A stretch of DNA of 64,000 nt from Sphaeramia orbicularis (Eukaryota; Chordata; Actinopteri; Kurtiformes; Apogonidae), in NCBI RefSeq assembly GCF_902148855.1, contig NC_043961.1:16916210-16980209 (forward strand), written 5' to 3'. Positions 22,601-32,550 of this stretch are shown here, one piece after another (position 1 is the stretch's first letter; each line of letters opens with the position of its first letter). A model generated the notes under the pieces. The model was not told where the DNA came from and made no database searches. It was given only the letters and a program-made list of their open reading frames with translations. Both the position numbers and the translations under genes were made by a program.

Positions 22601-24759
22601 AACTTTGAGATATCATGGGAAACCAATATTTACACAAGAACCAATATTATAGTCAAAGTAATGGTATTTTTAACAATAACCAGTGCTAATTGGTTTCAAA
22701 TGATGAGTCCAGTGAAGATTCACACATCTATCGTTCACCCACCTTCTCATCCTCCTCTTTGGTCCAGGGACCTTTAACCAGTTCTGGATCCAGGACCTTA
22801 AACCAGCGGTGCTGACACTGGTGCTCAGTGTGATTCTAAACAAACCACAGTAAAAACCAGAATAAGCCTCAAACATAGAAATAAACCTTTAAACACAGCC
22901 ACGATGGGTGTCATATTCCTGTAACTGGGGAAACGGAACTCACTGGTATGTAGCTGGCAATGTTTTTCCAGTCATTCATCCCCAGTTTTTGCACCAGGGC
23001 CTTGAGCTTGTCATCCTGCAAACACATCAGTTTATGTCTCTCTTCATTTAAGACACTGGACATGAAAATCACCAGGATGAGTCATGACAATCACCTCCTC
23101 TTGAGTCCACTTCACCTTGACTTTTCCACCTTCTCTCTGCTCTGCCACGTCCGAGTCGGTGTCTTGATGCATGGCCTCCTCTCCATCCTCACTGTACAAC
23201 AAACAGCTGTGATGTGCAACAAAGATACTAAACCTACCTCTTATCCTAAACACTGTCCAGCCTGAGCGCAGGACGACAGGATTATGAGGTTTATTTTCAT
23301 GACTATAAGACCCACACACTCCTGTGGATAAAACTATCATGGTTATGTGGTATATGGCTGGTTAATGTTAATTTTATTCTTGTAACAGAGCTGTTGGAAG
23401 GTTCAGGTGCAGCCTGACATCCAGCATTTCCATCAGCACACATAGGATTGGGCAATAAAACTATGAAATTTATCATGATGTAAAATTTTAATCATGGTAA
23501 TTATGCATGTTCATATTTTCCCTTTTGTTTTCAGGGTTTATTTTCACCTAGACAAGAAATATTTCAGTTTTGTTCAACTTAATATAACAAATTTGAAGGT
23601 GCCTGACAAGCACTCATCATACTTTGACTTAAAACCACAAAACAAACAAACAAAAAAAAATATATATATATATGTATATATGTAATTTAAGTGATTTTCA
23701 TTTTCTTACATACAAACCCATTGTCTCCATTTTGATTTAACATAAAATCAAAATGAATTACACTGAGATATTAGCCATCAAGGATGTTAAAATCATTATA
23801 GTTCAGGTTCCACATACAGAACAATATGATCTTAAGTGGGTCAGACCAGTAATAACCTATAAATGATGACAACTCCAAACTTTTCTCTTTAAAATTTAAA
23901 TGAAAGTAACATTGTATGAAAACGTTTACATTTACAAACTATCCTTTCACTGTATATGTGAATAACCTGAACAGATATGAACAACCTAAAATGTCTTAAG
24001 AGAAACAAGTGTAATTTTACCAGTATTCTGTCTGTTAATAACTGCTTTGTATATTTGTAGATCCACTGTGATCTGTAAATTGTAATACATGTGTAAACAA
24101 TAAGCTGAGGTATGATATTGTTAAAATTGCAATTTTTTTCATTAGAAATTTCAGGTTTGTGGTTATTCTTAATCACATTTTTGAAGGATACTTTGTAGAT
24201 GTAAACATTTTCACAATGTAAAACTGTCATTATTTTACACGTGAGATCATATTGGGCTGTATGCGGTGCCTGGACTAAAATCAAAGAAATTTTCACACCA
24301 ATGGATTAGAGAATCCAAAAAGCTTCAGGACAAAACTCCCTCAGATGTCCACTGGGGACAGGTGAAACCATCAGATGGAGGAAAAGACACATTTAGGTCA
24401 TTTTGATGCTCTCCACGTTGATGCCACATTAACTGCACCATTAACATCATGTGTGCTGAACCTAAGGGTCATAACTGAGGTGGGGGTGATCCGTATGTAA
24501 GTCAGCAGAAACCATGTCCTGCATTAAACATTGGCCAAACCCTAATGATGGTGATTGTCCGGAAAAGGGCGGCACAGACATGAGTCCGTGAACTCACCAC
24601 GTTTTAAGTGACAAACTAAGGCTTGAAACACAATTATTTCCCTTAACCACAACAACACACGTCATATGTAGTATTTATTTGTGTAAAATAAGTAAAGACA
24701 GCGCTGCGGTGACTTGGTAAACAAAGATAAACATCATACCCTCGGGACCACCAGGACAT
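13630..24759 (-). CDS. mybl2: MYBL2 (B-Myb) cell-cycle transcription factor, 631 aa
   Basis: B-Myb activates G2/M genes with the MuvB core. Fifteen coding exons: 24740-24759, 23095-23191, 22944-23015, 22743-22835, 21535-21755, 21319-21451, 20377-20436, 20035-20229, 19338-19610, 18043-18185, 17860-17959, 17670-17780, 15350-15466, 15136-15267 and 13630-13758; the total is divisible by three. The start [20 protein letters not shown] matches the B-Myb N-terminus. R1, R2 and R3 Myb repeats follow (R2 core [18 protein letters not shown]3 end [16 protein letters not shown]). Later come [46 protein letters not shown] and [16 protein letters not shown], all family landmarks. The C-terminus contains [13 protein letters not shown], matching the MuvB-binding helix, and ends SRALILS. 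Length is a little below human (700 aa), mostly in the variable middle. Introns carry several family A repeats. Confidence 0.96.
13800..14283 (+). mobile_element. Kolobok-like repeat (family G), incomplete right end
   Basis: It opens AAAGGGTCATATTTTACTAA and aligns by eye along most of its length with the complete copy at 40795-41312. That includes the TGTTCAGTTGTTGG stretch, which encodes a THAP-like start in the other copy. The right end runs into another element at 14286. It lies in the last MYBL2 intron. Confidence 0.55.
14286..14820. mobile_element. MITE with TA-flanked inverted termini
   Basis: The ends CAGGGTTTCTTGCAGGT and ACCTGCAGAAACCCTG are inverted repeats, with TA immediately outside each (14284-14285, 14821-14822). 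The arms contain repeated TTTTTAATG motifs in both orientations. There is no ORF of note. Confidence 0.65.
14823..15100. mobile_element. Family A hAT-like repeat, right arm only
   Basis: This arm holds AAAGGATAGTTTGTAAATGT and ends TTTGACTCCCCTG, the inverted family A terminus. It directly follows the MITE ending at 14820. Confidence 0.55.
15801..16278. mobile_element. Family A hAT-like repeat, both ends present
   Basis: The termini are CAGGAATGTGAAACTC and GTTCGACACCCTG. The flanking octamers ATCTATTG and ATCTACAG agree at 6 of 8 bases, a decayed 8-bp target duplication that suits hAT. It lies in a MYBL2 intron. Confidence 0.6.
16975..17190 (+). mobile_element. LINE (L2/CR1-type) 3' end (family C)
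   Basis: CTGCCTGTGGCCATCAGACT, then CCCAATAATTTCCCCCTGGG and ATTAATAAAGAATTTTGATT with a short TTTTGAT-type tail. It is a 5'-truncated LINE end in a MYBL2 intron, of the same family as 9268-9650. Confidence 0.55.
17211..17440. mobile_element. Family A hAT-like repeat, left arm only
   Basis: It opens CAGGGGTGTCAAACTCATTT and follows the family to about 17440, where the resemblance stops. Confidence 0.6.
18217..18915. mobile_element. Family A hAT-like repeat
   Basis: It starts CAGGGATGTCCAACATAAGG, runs through GGGCCAAAAACAGCCCACCA, and includes both inverted arms with TTTTAACAATGTTCTATCTG at the centre. It lies in a MYBL2 intron. Confidence 0.55.
19687..19965. mobile_element. Family A hAT-like repeat, partial
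   Basis: It holds ACTCATTTTAGTTCATGTTC to AATTTTAACAATATTCTGTC, one arm of the family, in a MYBL2 intron. Confidence 0.5.
20840..21085. repeat. AT-rich minisatellite, about 22-bp unit
   Basis: Degenerate head-to-tail copies of ATAGAATATAACTATAAAC, with 14- to 22-bp variants, lie in the MYBL2 intron between the exons at 20377-20436 and 21319-21451. Confidence 0.8.
22060..22495 (+). mobile_element. LINE 3' tail (family F) ending in CTATT repeats
   Basis: It shares CTTCCAATAATGTGCAATAA and ends CACACAATGACAATAAAGG followed by CTATTCTATTC. The same structure recurs at 56655-57115. It lies in a MYBL2 intron. Confidence 0.5.
23785..24293. mobile_element. Family A hAT-like repeat, ends eroded
   Basis: Both inverted arms are recognisable from TTATAGTTCAGGTTCCACAT to GTGCCTGGACTAAAATC. 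It lies in MYBL2 intron 1. Confidence 0.5.
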
Positions 24760-24959
24760 TTCCCTCGGTTTCTGTTGACGACCAGGCGGAGGTTTGTCCC
24801 GCTGCCGTTGCACGTCACGTACATATAAACCACGGGATTTTGAAGATGAATTCCTCGACTTTCTTGTGAATGTAAAACGGTCCGTGGTGTTGCCGGAGAC
24901 CCGGTGCTGTTGTATTCGAGGTTAAAAAGTGGCAGCCTCAGACCAGCTGGAGCGGTCCG

Positions 24960-25025
24960 CCCGGTTATCCGCGCTCCTCCGTTTCTATCTCGCGCCCTTC
25001 TGTAGAGTACAAACCGGACAGTGAC
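24960..25025 (-). promoter_or_regulatory. MYBL2 promoter with E2F/CHR-like composite
   Basis: On the minus strand, about 220 bp upstream of the MYBL2 start codon, the sequence reads AAGGGCGCGAGATAGAAAC (24981-24999). This resembles the linked E2F site and downstream repression element of mammalian B-myb, GGCGGGAGATAGGAAA. The surroundings are CpG-rich. An ETS core CTTCCGG lies near 25075. Function is inferred from resemblance. Confidence 0.45.
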
Positions 25026-25075
25026 GTAGCTGCGCAGTAAGGGTGCGCGTTGGTCCACAGAGGGTCATATTAGAC

Positions 25076-25870
25076 TTCCGGCTGGACCTTCAAAGTAATA
25101 TTTTTAGACCGAACTGTGGGTTGAGTTTGTACCAAACTTACAATAAAAACACAATATAATAAATTAAAAATAAAATAAAACGGGAGATAGGATAAATTAA
25201 TTAAAATTTGATTAACTAAACTCAAATTATTCAAATCAAAATTAAAATAATATTTTATCTTTCTTAAGTTTTAAATTTTATCCAACTAATCTTTAGATTA
25301 TCAAGGTAAATTTAAGTAATTTATTATTATCATTATTATTGGAAATTCTTGAATAAATAATCTAATTCTGTTCATATATTGTAATCCAAATCCAACTCAC
25401 TGACTATGACAGAGACTTGCATCAGAATTAGGTTTATTGTCACTGAAAGACACAAGTTTTACATTGCAATGAGATTTTATTTTTATCTCTGTAAAGTGCC
25501 CAATATAATAAACAGTTAACAGTATACAAATCTAAATAGAAGGGAACTAAGGGTGGTAGTAAATGTACAGTATGAAAAGAAATGTGAATTATGAGTATAT
25601 GAATTGCACTTCTCAGTTTTTGTGATTGTTCTCATTTCAACATTCAGAAAACAATTTTTTTCAACAAAAATCCAGTCTTTAGAATTATAATCTATTTGTT
25701 CAATTTTTATTTGTAAAAATTATATTAGTTTTTCATGTAAAGTGCAACAAAGGTACATAGTTTGTGTATGTGTGGAGTAAGAGGTTTGACCACTTTGTTT
25801 AGCCAATTAGAATATTTTTTCCCCATGAAAAAACATCAGCCGCCTCCTCCAAACTGATGACTGTTTAACC
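25076..25870. other. Intergenic, AT-rich; LINE tail fragment in inverse orientation
   Basis: Between the MYBL2 promoter and the small plus-strand gene. About 25410-25640 holds GGTTTATTGTCACTGAAAG and the phrase TTACATTGCAATGAGATTTT, a reversed LINE 3' tail of the kind ending CAATAAA. No gene is seen. Confidence 0.5.
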
Positions 25871-25872
25871 TG

Positions 25873-25953
25873 CACCTGAGTCAATTACCAAACACCTTCA
25901 GCTGTTTATAATCCACCTGGAGCTCAGTAGTTGTTCACTAGCTCAGGGAAACC
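25873..25953 (+). promoter_or_regulatory. TATA promoter of the small unrecognised gene
   Basis: TTTATAA at 25905-25911 is placed about 45 bp upstream of an ATG in good context (ACCATGG). E-boxes CACCTG (25873-25878), CAGCTG (25899-25904) and CACCTG (25914-25919) and an AP-1-like TGAGTCA (25877-25883) cluster around it. A TATA-driven, E-box-rich promoter suggests restricted rather than housekeeping expression. Confidence 0.5.
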
Positions 25954-26531
25954 ATGGAGAAAGCTTTTGTCATCAAAGGTAAGAGAACTATGTTTTTTCT
26001 GAGAGTATGTTGATTTCAGAGCATGTGGATGAATTAAAATAGTATACAAAATTCTTCCTTTTAGATCCAAAGAGCTTTGAAATTTCATCTCCAACTGAGC
26101 ATGACAGGAAATTCTTTGAGGAGCAGAGTTTTCCGTCGGCTTTATCGCTAGAACTATCAACATCACGACAGTCAAATGATGCTGTTGCTGATGTCTCTGA
26201 TGCCAGACTGTCCATTCTGGCCTCTGTTTGCACACATGTGGATTCCATTTCTCCCACAATGGCCCACATGAACACCCCAGAGACAGATGCTGGTTATCTG
26301 GCTGTGCCTTTGCAGGGAAACTCCTCCACTCCACAGATGTTCCTTCCAATACAAAGACAGGCCGGTGGTGGTGACCAGTCCTACTGTGACCTCGTAGGTT
26401 CTCAGATCTCCTGGGATGTGTCTCTGATCAAATCGGAGAGTCCAAAGCTCTGCGTGGACTCAAACGCTCTGGATTCAACATGGAGTCCAAAGCCTCTGTC
26501 CACACATTTACTAGCAGAGGTTTCCCCCTGA
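25954..26531 (+). CDS. Unrecognised two-exon protein, 163 aa
   Basis: Exon 1 (25954-25978) encodes MEKAFVIK and ends AAAG|GTAAGAG. Exon 2 starts at 26065 after TTCCTTTTAG and ends with TGA at 26529-26531; the join is in frame. The product is soluble-looking, with no signal peptide or membrane segment. It is rich in Ser, Pro and acidic residues, with KSFEISSPTEHDRKFFEEQS near the start, THVDSISPTMAHMNTPETDA in the middle and TWSPKPLSTHLLAEVSP at the end. Several SP/TP sites could be proline-directed phosphorylation sites. I do not recognise the family. A TATA box upstream, correct splice sites and AATAAA at 26814-26819 support a real mRNA. It lies between MYBL2 and IFT52, genes that adjoin directly in human, so it may be fish-specific or fast-evolving. 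A cytoplasmic-tail fragment of a receptor is a weaker alternative. Confidence 0.6.
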
Positions 26532-26836
26532 TGTAGCAGAAAAAGCACAGACTGGAGGGAAGAAGGCTCCTGTGTGCAGGTGTATGTCTTCAAGTTTTAC
26601 ACTTATTCCTGCAGCTTCACTGTATATGCCTCTATGACCATGTATTTAAGGAGTATGACACATTGCATGGATTAACATTAAGATGGGGTGTGTGTTTGTG
26701 ATCAGCTGCATCATGCTATGCCCTTGTCATGAATTCTTCAATGAATGGTTTTGCAGGGTCCATGTAAACAGCTGTTGTTTCCTAGGACAAAATGCTTTTA
26801 AAAAGAATATTTGAATAAAAGTGAATTAACTTTATT
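26532..26836. terminator. Convergent poly(A) region of the small gene (+) and IFT52 (-)
   Basis: AATAAA on the plus strand at 26814-26819 and AATAAA on the minus strand (TTTATT at 26831-26836) face each other 11 bp apart. They form a near-palindrome. The two transcripts would therefore end on or slightly past each other. Confidence 0.6.
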
Positions 26837-27069
26837 TATGAAGTCTTTGTACAATATCAAAATACTACACAATAAAATATACAAAGGTATGAATATTAAG
26901 ATTAAATTACATTATATACAGCATCCAGACTCATCGTATCGTGGTGATATCACCTCAGCTTTCACTGCACCATACACCAACAGCCGGGTGGTCATAGTTT
27001 AAAAACTGACAAGGATAGTAAGGGTTGAAAAATCTGCCATTACACCAGTTTAAACACGCTACGTAGATC

Positions 27070-30000
27070 TCACAACGGATTGAAAGGTGCCTCTGTGTCG
27101 ATGTCGTTCTCCTGCAGAGGGGAAAAGAACGTTACTAGACACGGCTTCCAATAATAACCTTGCGTGTAGGACATTTTGCTTTGTCGTTTACCTGATTAAG
27201 TTTCTTGAACTCTACAACCTGGAAGAAGATATGCTCTAAGATGTGCTTGGCATCTCTCTGATCTTTGTCCAAATTCGGAGTCACTCCCAAAATTTCACCA
27301 CATTTCCGCACATAAAACTCAAGATCATCTTCTGTACCTGGAGATAAGAATGTTTAAAAAGGTTTATACATGGAAAAATATCAAACTAAACATCTTTCAT
27401 TGAATTAATATCCTGCCAAAAAAAAACGTGTTTAACATATTGTTATCCTCATAGCATAATTACCTAAGTCATACACAAATGGACAAAAGTATGTGGACAC
27501 ATTGAATTCAGGTGTTTCTTTTCTAACAGGGGTCTGGGATACATTACAATAATGACAAATGTCATAATATACTTTTATATTGGGATAAATATTGCATTGG
27601 TTAGTTTGGTTTAAATTGTTATCTTTGCGTCTAAAATGCCTCAGAGATAGTGTTTCTTAATTTCTCTCAACAATGATTTATTTATTGTTTTATCCATGAC
27701 AACGATTTTAAATGTTCTACCTCTAAATCTCAAAAATATTTTAAGTGCTCTGACTGTAAATACCACGACTAACCATCTACTGTCTTGACATCTCAATGAG
27801 GAAGGAGAATCTCCAATAAAACTTTAAGGAAATATTGATCTTTACAAACTACACAGACATAAATATTGGGTCACATCATGTCTACAGCTGTAAGATGTCC
27901 TGTTCATGATGATTTGACATTAAAACATCAATATTAACAATGAATATATTTATCCCAATATAAAACTATATTATGACATTTATTATTGTTTTGTATCCCA
28001 GATCCAGTGTATCCCAGAAAATAAAACACCTGAATTCAACATGTCCACATAATTTTGTCTACATAGTGTATGAGTTAGGCAATTATGCTATGAGGCTAAC
28101 AATATACGCCCTGTGATTGATGAGCAAACACAATATGATTGACAAACTAATGGGTCTGATTAACAAAAAACATCAGAAACATCAGTTTGTACTCTACAGC
28201 AGGTGGCGCTATGAGTCAATTTATAAGTGTTAGTGTTTCATCAAGTTTTGCCTACATCAGCTTTTCCAAATAACAAACCCCTCTTCAGTCTTAAAAATCA
28301 ACTGAAGTTGCTAAAATTAAATTATCTCTTTTTTATTTCAGGGTTGTTCTGTGCTTTCAACCAGACTGGAACAGTTTATTCATCTGTTTTTTGTATTTCC
28401 AAACCACACTGTGTTTGTTGGCAAATCTCAAGGCATTTATAAAATATGAGCTGTTTTTTTAAACTTTTGGCAGAAGATTAGGTCAATACACTTTTATCAC
28501 TTTGAGTTTCAGTGCTAAACTTACATTTGTTGGTGAGTTGTGCTAAACGGACTTTCTCAGAGGAGAAAGTTTCATCCAGATCAAACAGGTCTAGCATCGG
28601 TGGAGGCAAATCACTTAAGGCAGGCGGAAAGACCTGAAACATAAAACACTGTCAGCCTTGAAGCTTTTCTGATACAACCACACTGCAGACTACAACACTA
28701 GGACTTAATGTAGAAAAGGAGGGACTGAAACTCACTGCAGGCTGAAGCTGTGGCAGAGGTGTCTCAAACTGAGGCGTGATCAACTGAAGTGGCTCAGATT
28801 TGACGTTGAGTTGTTTGTAGGCGCTGGAAAGACAGTCAGCTTTAAAAATACTGATATGAAGAACAGATACAGTTCAGGTTCAGACCTCACCTGATGACTT
28901 GGGGTAAAGTGTCGGTTGACAGGTTGACCAGAGACATGTCAAACAGTGATGTGAAGTCCCTTGGGTTTTCATCGCCCTCTTGTAAACACACTCGCAGCTG
29001 CTCCGACAAGCACCCTGTGTCTGGTAACATGGTGTAATCTGTAATCTAGAGGACAAATAATATAATACAAAAGTCAACATAAGGGGGTTTCACACCTAGG
29101 GTTAGTTGGTTCTGGTCTCAATCAGTTGATAAGTTTGTAAATTTGGAACTTTTCCCCCTTCATTTTCTTCTTTATGGCTGTTTGTTGGAGCAGCAGCATC
29201 AGAACCAGAGACACCAATAGACTTGATAGAATCATCCAGAATACCAGGTCTAAATACGGACACTGTTTCCAGTCTGAGGGTCGACATGCTAATATCCTCC
29301 TCCAGTGAACTTCCTCACCTCTGGATCTTCTGCATCAATCTGATTCAGCTGAATTGTGTCAGTCATGAGCCACTGCAGTACAACATCCTGGAACCATACA
29401 AGAGAAAAGATTTCAGAACAAAACTTTATTTAAATTCAGTGTTAAAACAATAACTGCCAACTGTACTCACCATGATTTTATTGTTCTCCTCTTTTTCTAT
29501 GTACTGGTCACTGAACATGTGGCAGGAACCCAACACTGCCAGTTTTCCAGCCTCCTTCATGAGAAAAAAACAAAAACATTGTTCAACATGATACTTACAA
29601 AATATATTGGGTGTGTATGTGTGAATTATGCTGTGACTCTGACCTTTCCTTGATAGAAGGCCAGGACAGGTCTGTTGAGGGGGAAGCAGACTGAGCCAGT
29701 TGAAAGAACAGCCACAGCGGGTTTCATCACACTCAGGGTGGCACCATAAGGGTAAACAAATGTGAGAGCCCTAAAAGAAACAAAAACAAAAAAACACAAC
29801 AGCTTACATTCCAAACAAGCCCCAAAACATGAGCACTACATGTGGTACTGAATGTACAAAATTAGAATTTACTGTGCATTGTTTCCGACGTTTTCATCCT
29901 CAGTGATCCCTGTGACCACCTTACCAGCAGCCCGACTGATCTCTCTAAACAAGAAAAAGGCTTGTTTAAGACTGCATTACTGCATTATATACAGTATATG

Positions 30001-31213
30001 TTCCACTTAATGACATATGAATTCTGATTTATTTAAAAAAACAAAACAAAACAATTCAAACCTGTTTAAAACACCATTGGACACAAGTGCCTCCTTTGGA
30101 TGGAAGTACTTGTAATACACATTCCTCACAACCGCATCTAGAGTATTATTGAAAAGGATAAAACAGACACTAAACACAACAGCAATAAAAACACTTCTTG
30201 TTACAGAGATTGTGTAAAATGAACACTTCATTACATACCATTATTGACCATTATTCCATACTCCTCCAGCAGAAAGTTGATATTTGTGTCATATTTCATT
30301 TCTCCTCCTTCACCGAGCATGACAAGCATATTTCCTCCCCCATCGAGGTAGTGCTTCAGTAATTCCATCTGACATTAAATGGGACGACAGCGTGTTATTA
30401 CTTTAAAGCTTGGTTGCAGAATTAAAGTAGATATAGATAGATACAACCTATCAGTGCAAATCAGTTAGTTTGGGTGGTTTACTAAGTATCTCTGGAATAA
30501 CTGTCTTGGGTGGAAAATAAAATAGAAACTACAGGTAGAATAACCTTTATTTCTGACTGATTGATTTGTTAGTTTATCAGCCCCAGATTTATTTGTTCAT
30601 TACTTTAAGTCTGATTTTCACTGATTAAGATATATGAATTGATACATGTTGGCAGTTCTTTTACTTGGATGTTTGCGTCAACCTGGTGTCTAATGAAGTA
30701 AAAAATTAGTTAATTTGCAACTGTCAAATTATTTTCAGTGGTGACAATCCTTTCGGCCATTCTTATAACGGCTTTTAAAATCCCACTCTGTTCAACATCT
30801 AAATTAAGTAGCAATTAATGATCTTTTACATGAAATAGAAGATGGTTATATAAATACTCAGTTCAACAGGGTACTGTTGAATTGATAACTCACCTCAGTT
30901 GCTGTGAACTTCTCCCTTGGACCTGCTGTTATCCACAACTTGACACCCTTTAGCTTCTCCATAGTCAGTTCTTCTTTCATGCTGCAGGAAGCAGATATTT
31001 ATTTAGTATTTGGGAGTTACTTTCCCTCACCAAATTATTCAGATCTTTAACAATTTGAGGAAAAGTAAGTGGCCCTGCTCTTTACAGACTTCACCTTTGA
31101 ATTTTCCATTGAGCTCGTAGTCTCTTCTGTAAAGATTTGTAGCCGTTGTTCGTGGTGAACAGCTCCCTTTTGGAAGCATTAAACACCACGGTATTGTGCT
31201 GGTCCTTGTCCAT
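27070..31213 (-). CDS. ift52: Intraflagellar transport protein 52, 434 aa
   Basis: IFT52 is a core IFT-B subunit needed to build cilia. Coding exons: 31095-31213, 30894-30981, 30239-30368, 30062-30137, 29873-29944, 29644-29770, 29471-29554, 29319-29387, 28891-29045, 28736-28823, 28525-28633, 27192-27337 and 27070-27111. They sum to 1305 nt, giving 434 aa against 437 in human. It begins MDKDQHNTVVFNASKRELFT and contains VKLWITAGPREKFTATEMEL, the GIFT-domain core MLVMLGEGGE and NFLLEEYGIMVNND. LTFVYPYGATLSVMKPAVAV follows, and the C-terminal IFT-binding part reads HILEHIFFQVVEFKKLNQ, ending FNPL. A noncoding first exon probably ends TTGGAG|GTAAATG at 31646, spliced to just upstream of the ATG. 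A foldback element sits in the intron 27338-28524. The family call is firm. Confidence 0.96.
27437..28105. mobile_element. Foldback DNA element (family E), copy 1
   Basis: The ends are long inverted repeats. The left end reads CATATTGTTATCCTCATAGC then ACACAAATGGACAAAAGTAT, and the right end is its complement with GCTATGAGGCTAACAATAT. ATATTGGGATAAATATT and its complement lie inside. The terminal motif resembles Tc1-type MITEs. It lies in an IFT52 intron. Confidence 0.6.
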
Positions 31214-31645
31214 TTTTGATGTAGTCAAAGTTTACTTAACGTGTGTCCATGTATCTATAAACACATCAAACCCCAAGTCATACATCGACCATAATACAGC
31301 TACATCATTACTTTAACTAGAGCAAGTATAGGCTAAAATGTGAATATTTTGGTTAGGCTCATGTGCCATTTATTATTATCAGCCAGAGATGTAAGTATGT
31401 GCATATTTATAAATGCGTCCCTTTTGCATCGACAGTATAGTAAACAGTACACTAATGTTAGCATAATCATTAGCCATGTAGCTAACACTTTGGTTTTGCT
31501 CTCTACATTAGCCTTTAATTCTTACTAACAATGGCGTACTCGTCTACATATGTGATTTAAGAAGAACTAACATCACTATTTCGCAATAATACCCAACCCA
31601 TTTCTTGATAATCTTTGCCGTATCATTAGTTTAATCAGCATTTAC

Positions 31646-31680
31646 CTCCAAGCGGTCGTCTCTAGTGATGCATTGTGGGA
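31646..31680 (-). other. Probable noncoding first exon of IFT52
   Basis: On the minus strand CGACCGCTTGGAG|GTAAATG is a good donor, and no ATG precedes it in the likely transcript. The coding exon starts 430 bp further on. Its 5' limit is a guess from the adjacent promoter motifs. Confidence 0.4.
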
Positions 31681-31685
31681 AAGAA

Positions 31686-31718
31686 TGGTTACTATGGGCG
31701 CTAACCACATAGCAACCA
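31686..31718 (-). promoter_or_regulatory. RFX X-box-like sites at the IFT52 promoter
   Basis: Two sequences match the RFX half-site: GTTACTATGG on the plus strand at 31688-31697 and GTTGCTATGTGG on the minus strand at 31705-31716. RFX factors drive many ciliary genes through X-boxes of the form GTTRCYATGGYAAC. Here each site keeps one good half. Confidence 0.45.
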
Positions 31719-32054
31719 AGCGATGTTAGCGTAAATCCGGTCTGGTGGGTTTAACGGAGTTTTCAGCTGCATTTCACAGTTTTAACCAATAAGTGGGGCC
31801 GGAGAGCTATTATTTGGGTCAGGCCAAGTATGTCGTAACACTTCAGCCTCGTAGTTGCTTCACATTTTTCATTTCAGACTAGTAACATCATCTAGCTAGT
31901 TTGCTAACTTTGACATACTGATCAAGTACTCACGACGTTATATGCCAACAAATTATTAAGAGTAGACAGGATAGAGAAAAACGTCTGTTTCACTACATTC
32001 TATTAGAAGTTCCACCATGTTTGGTCACTAAGGGTGAAAAATACATGAACAATT
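31719..32054. other. Intergenic between IFT52 promoter and SRSF6 3' end
   Basis: No ORF, repeat or RNA gene was recognised in this stretch. Confidence 0.5.
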
Positions 32055-32550
32055 TTAAAAACAATACAACATTTTATTAATAAAAATCACCTAACAGTGT
32101 GGATTCGACTGTAGCAACTTTGATGGAAGAGGCATACACAGTTAAGAGTTAGTGTTATTTTATTACAATAAGATGACACATATAAATCTGTGATAGAGAT
32201 GGTTTCAAAAGGAGGAATATGGATTATTTTTAAAATGTAGTAGCTAATGCTGTACTTAAATGCTTTACACTGAGATTTTTTTTAAAATCAAAGACTGGAG
32301 TTGCTTTCACCCGTGGCTTCTGGATTGAAACATCTGGATTTTCAAAAAAACAAACATATTCCCAGAGCTTTAAATGCATCAGTACTATCAAATGAACATT
32401 TTTTGATAATTCACCCACAAAAAATAACAGTTAACTGACCATCCATAAAAGTATAGATAGCAGAATCTCCCAGTCAGTTGTAAACAGGACATTTGTTTTC
32501 AGATATAATCACAGATCTGATTTAAACCATTCTCATTTTGACAAAAACTG
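32055..32550 (-). other. SRSF6 3' UTR with poly(A) signal
   Basis: The minus-strand AATAAA (TTTATT at 32073-32078) lies about 470 bp past the SRSF6 stop. No other canonical signal was noted between them. Confidence 0.5.

Noticed and set aside
24675-25058. 127-aa minus-strand ORF over the MYBL2 promoter
   Set aside because: The MYBL2 start lies within it in another frame and is supported by splicing to exon 2; the ORF reflects CpG-rich promoter DNA.
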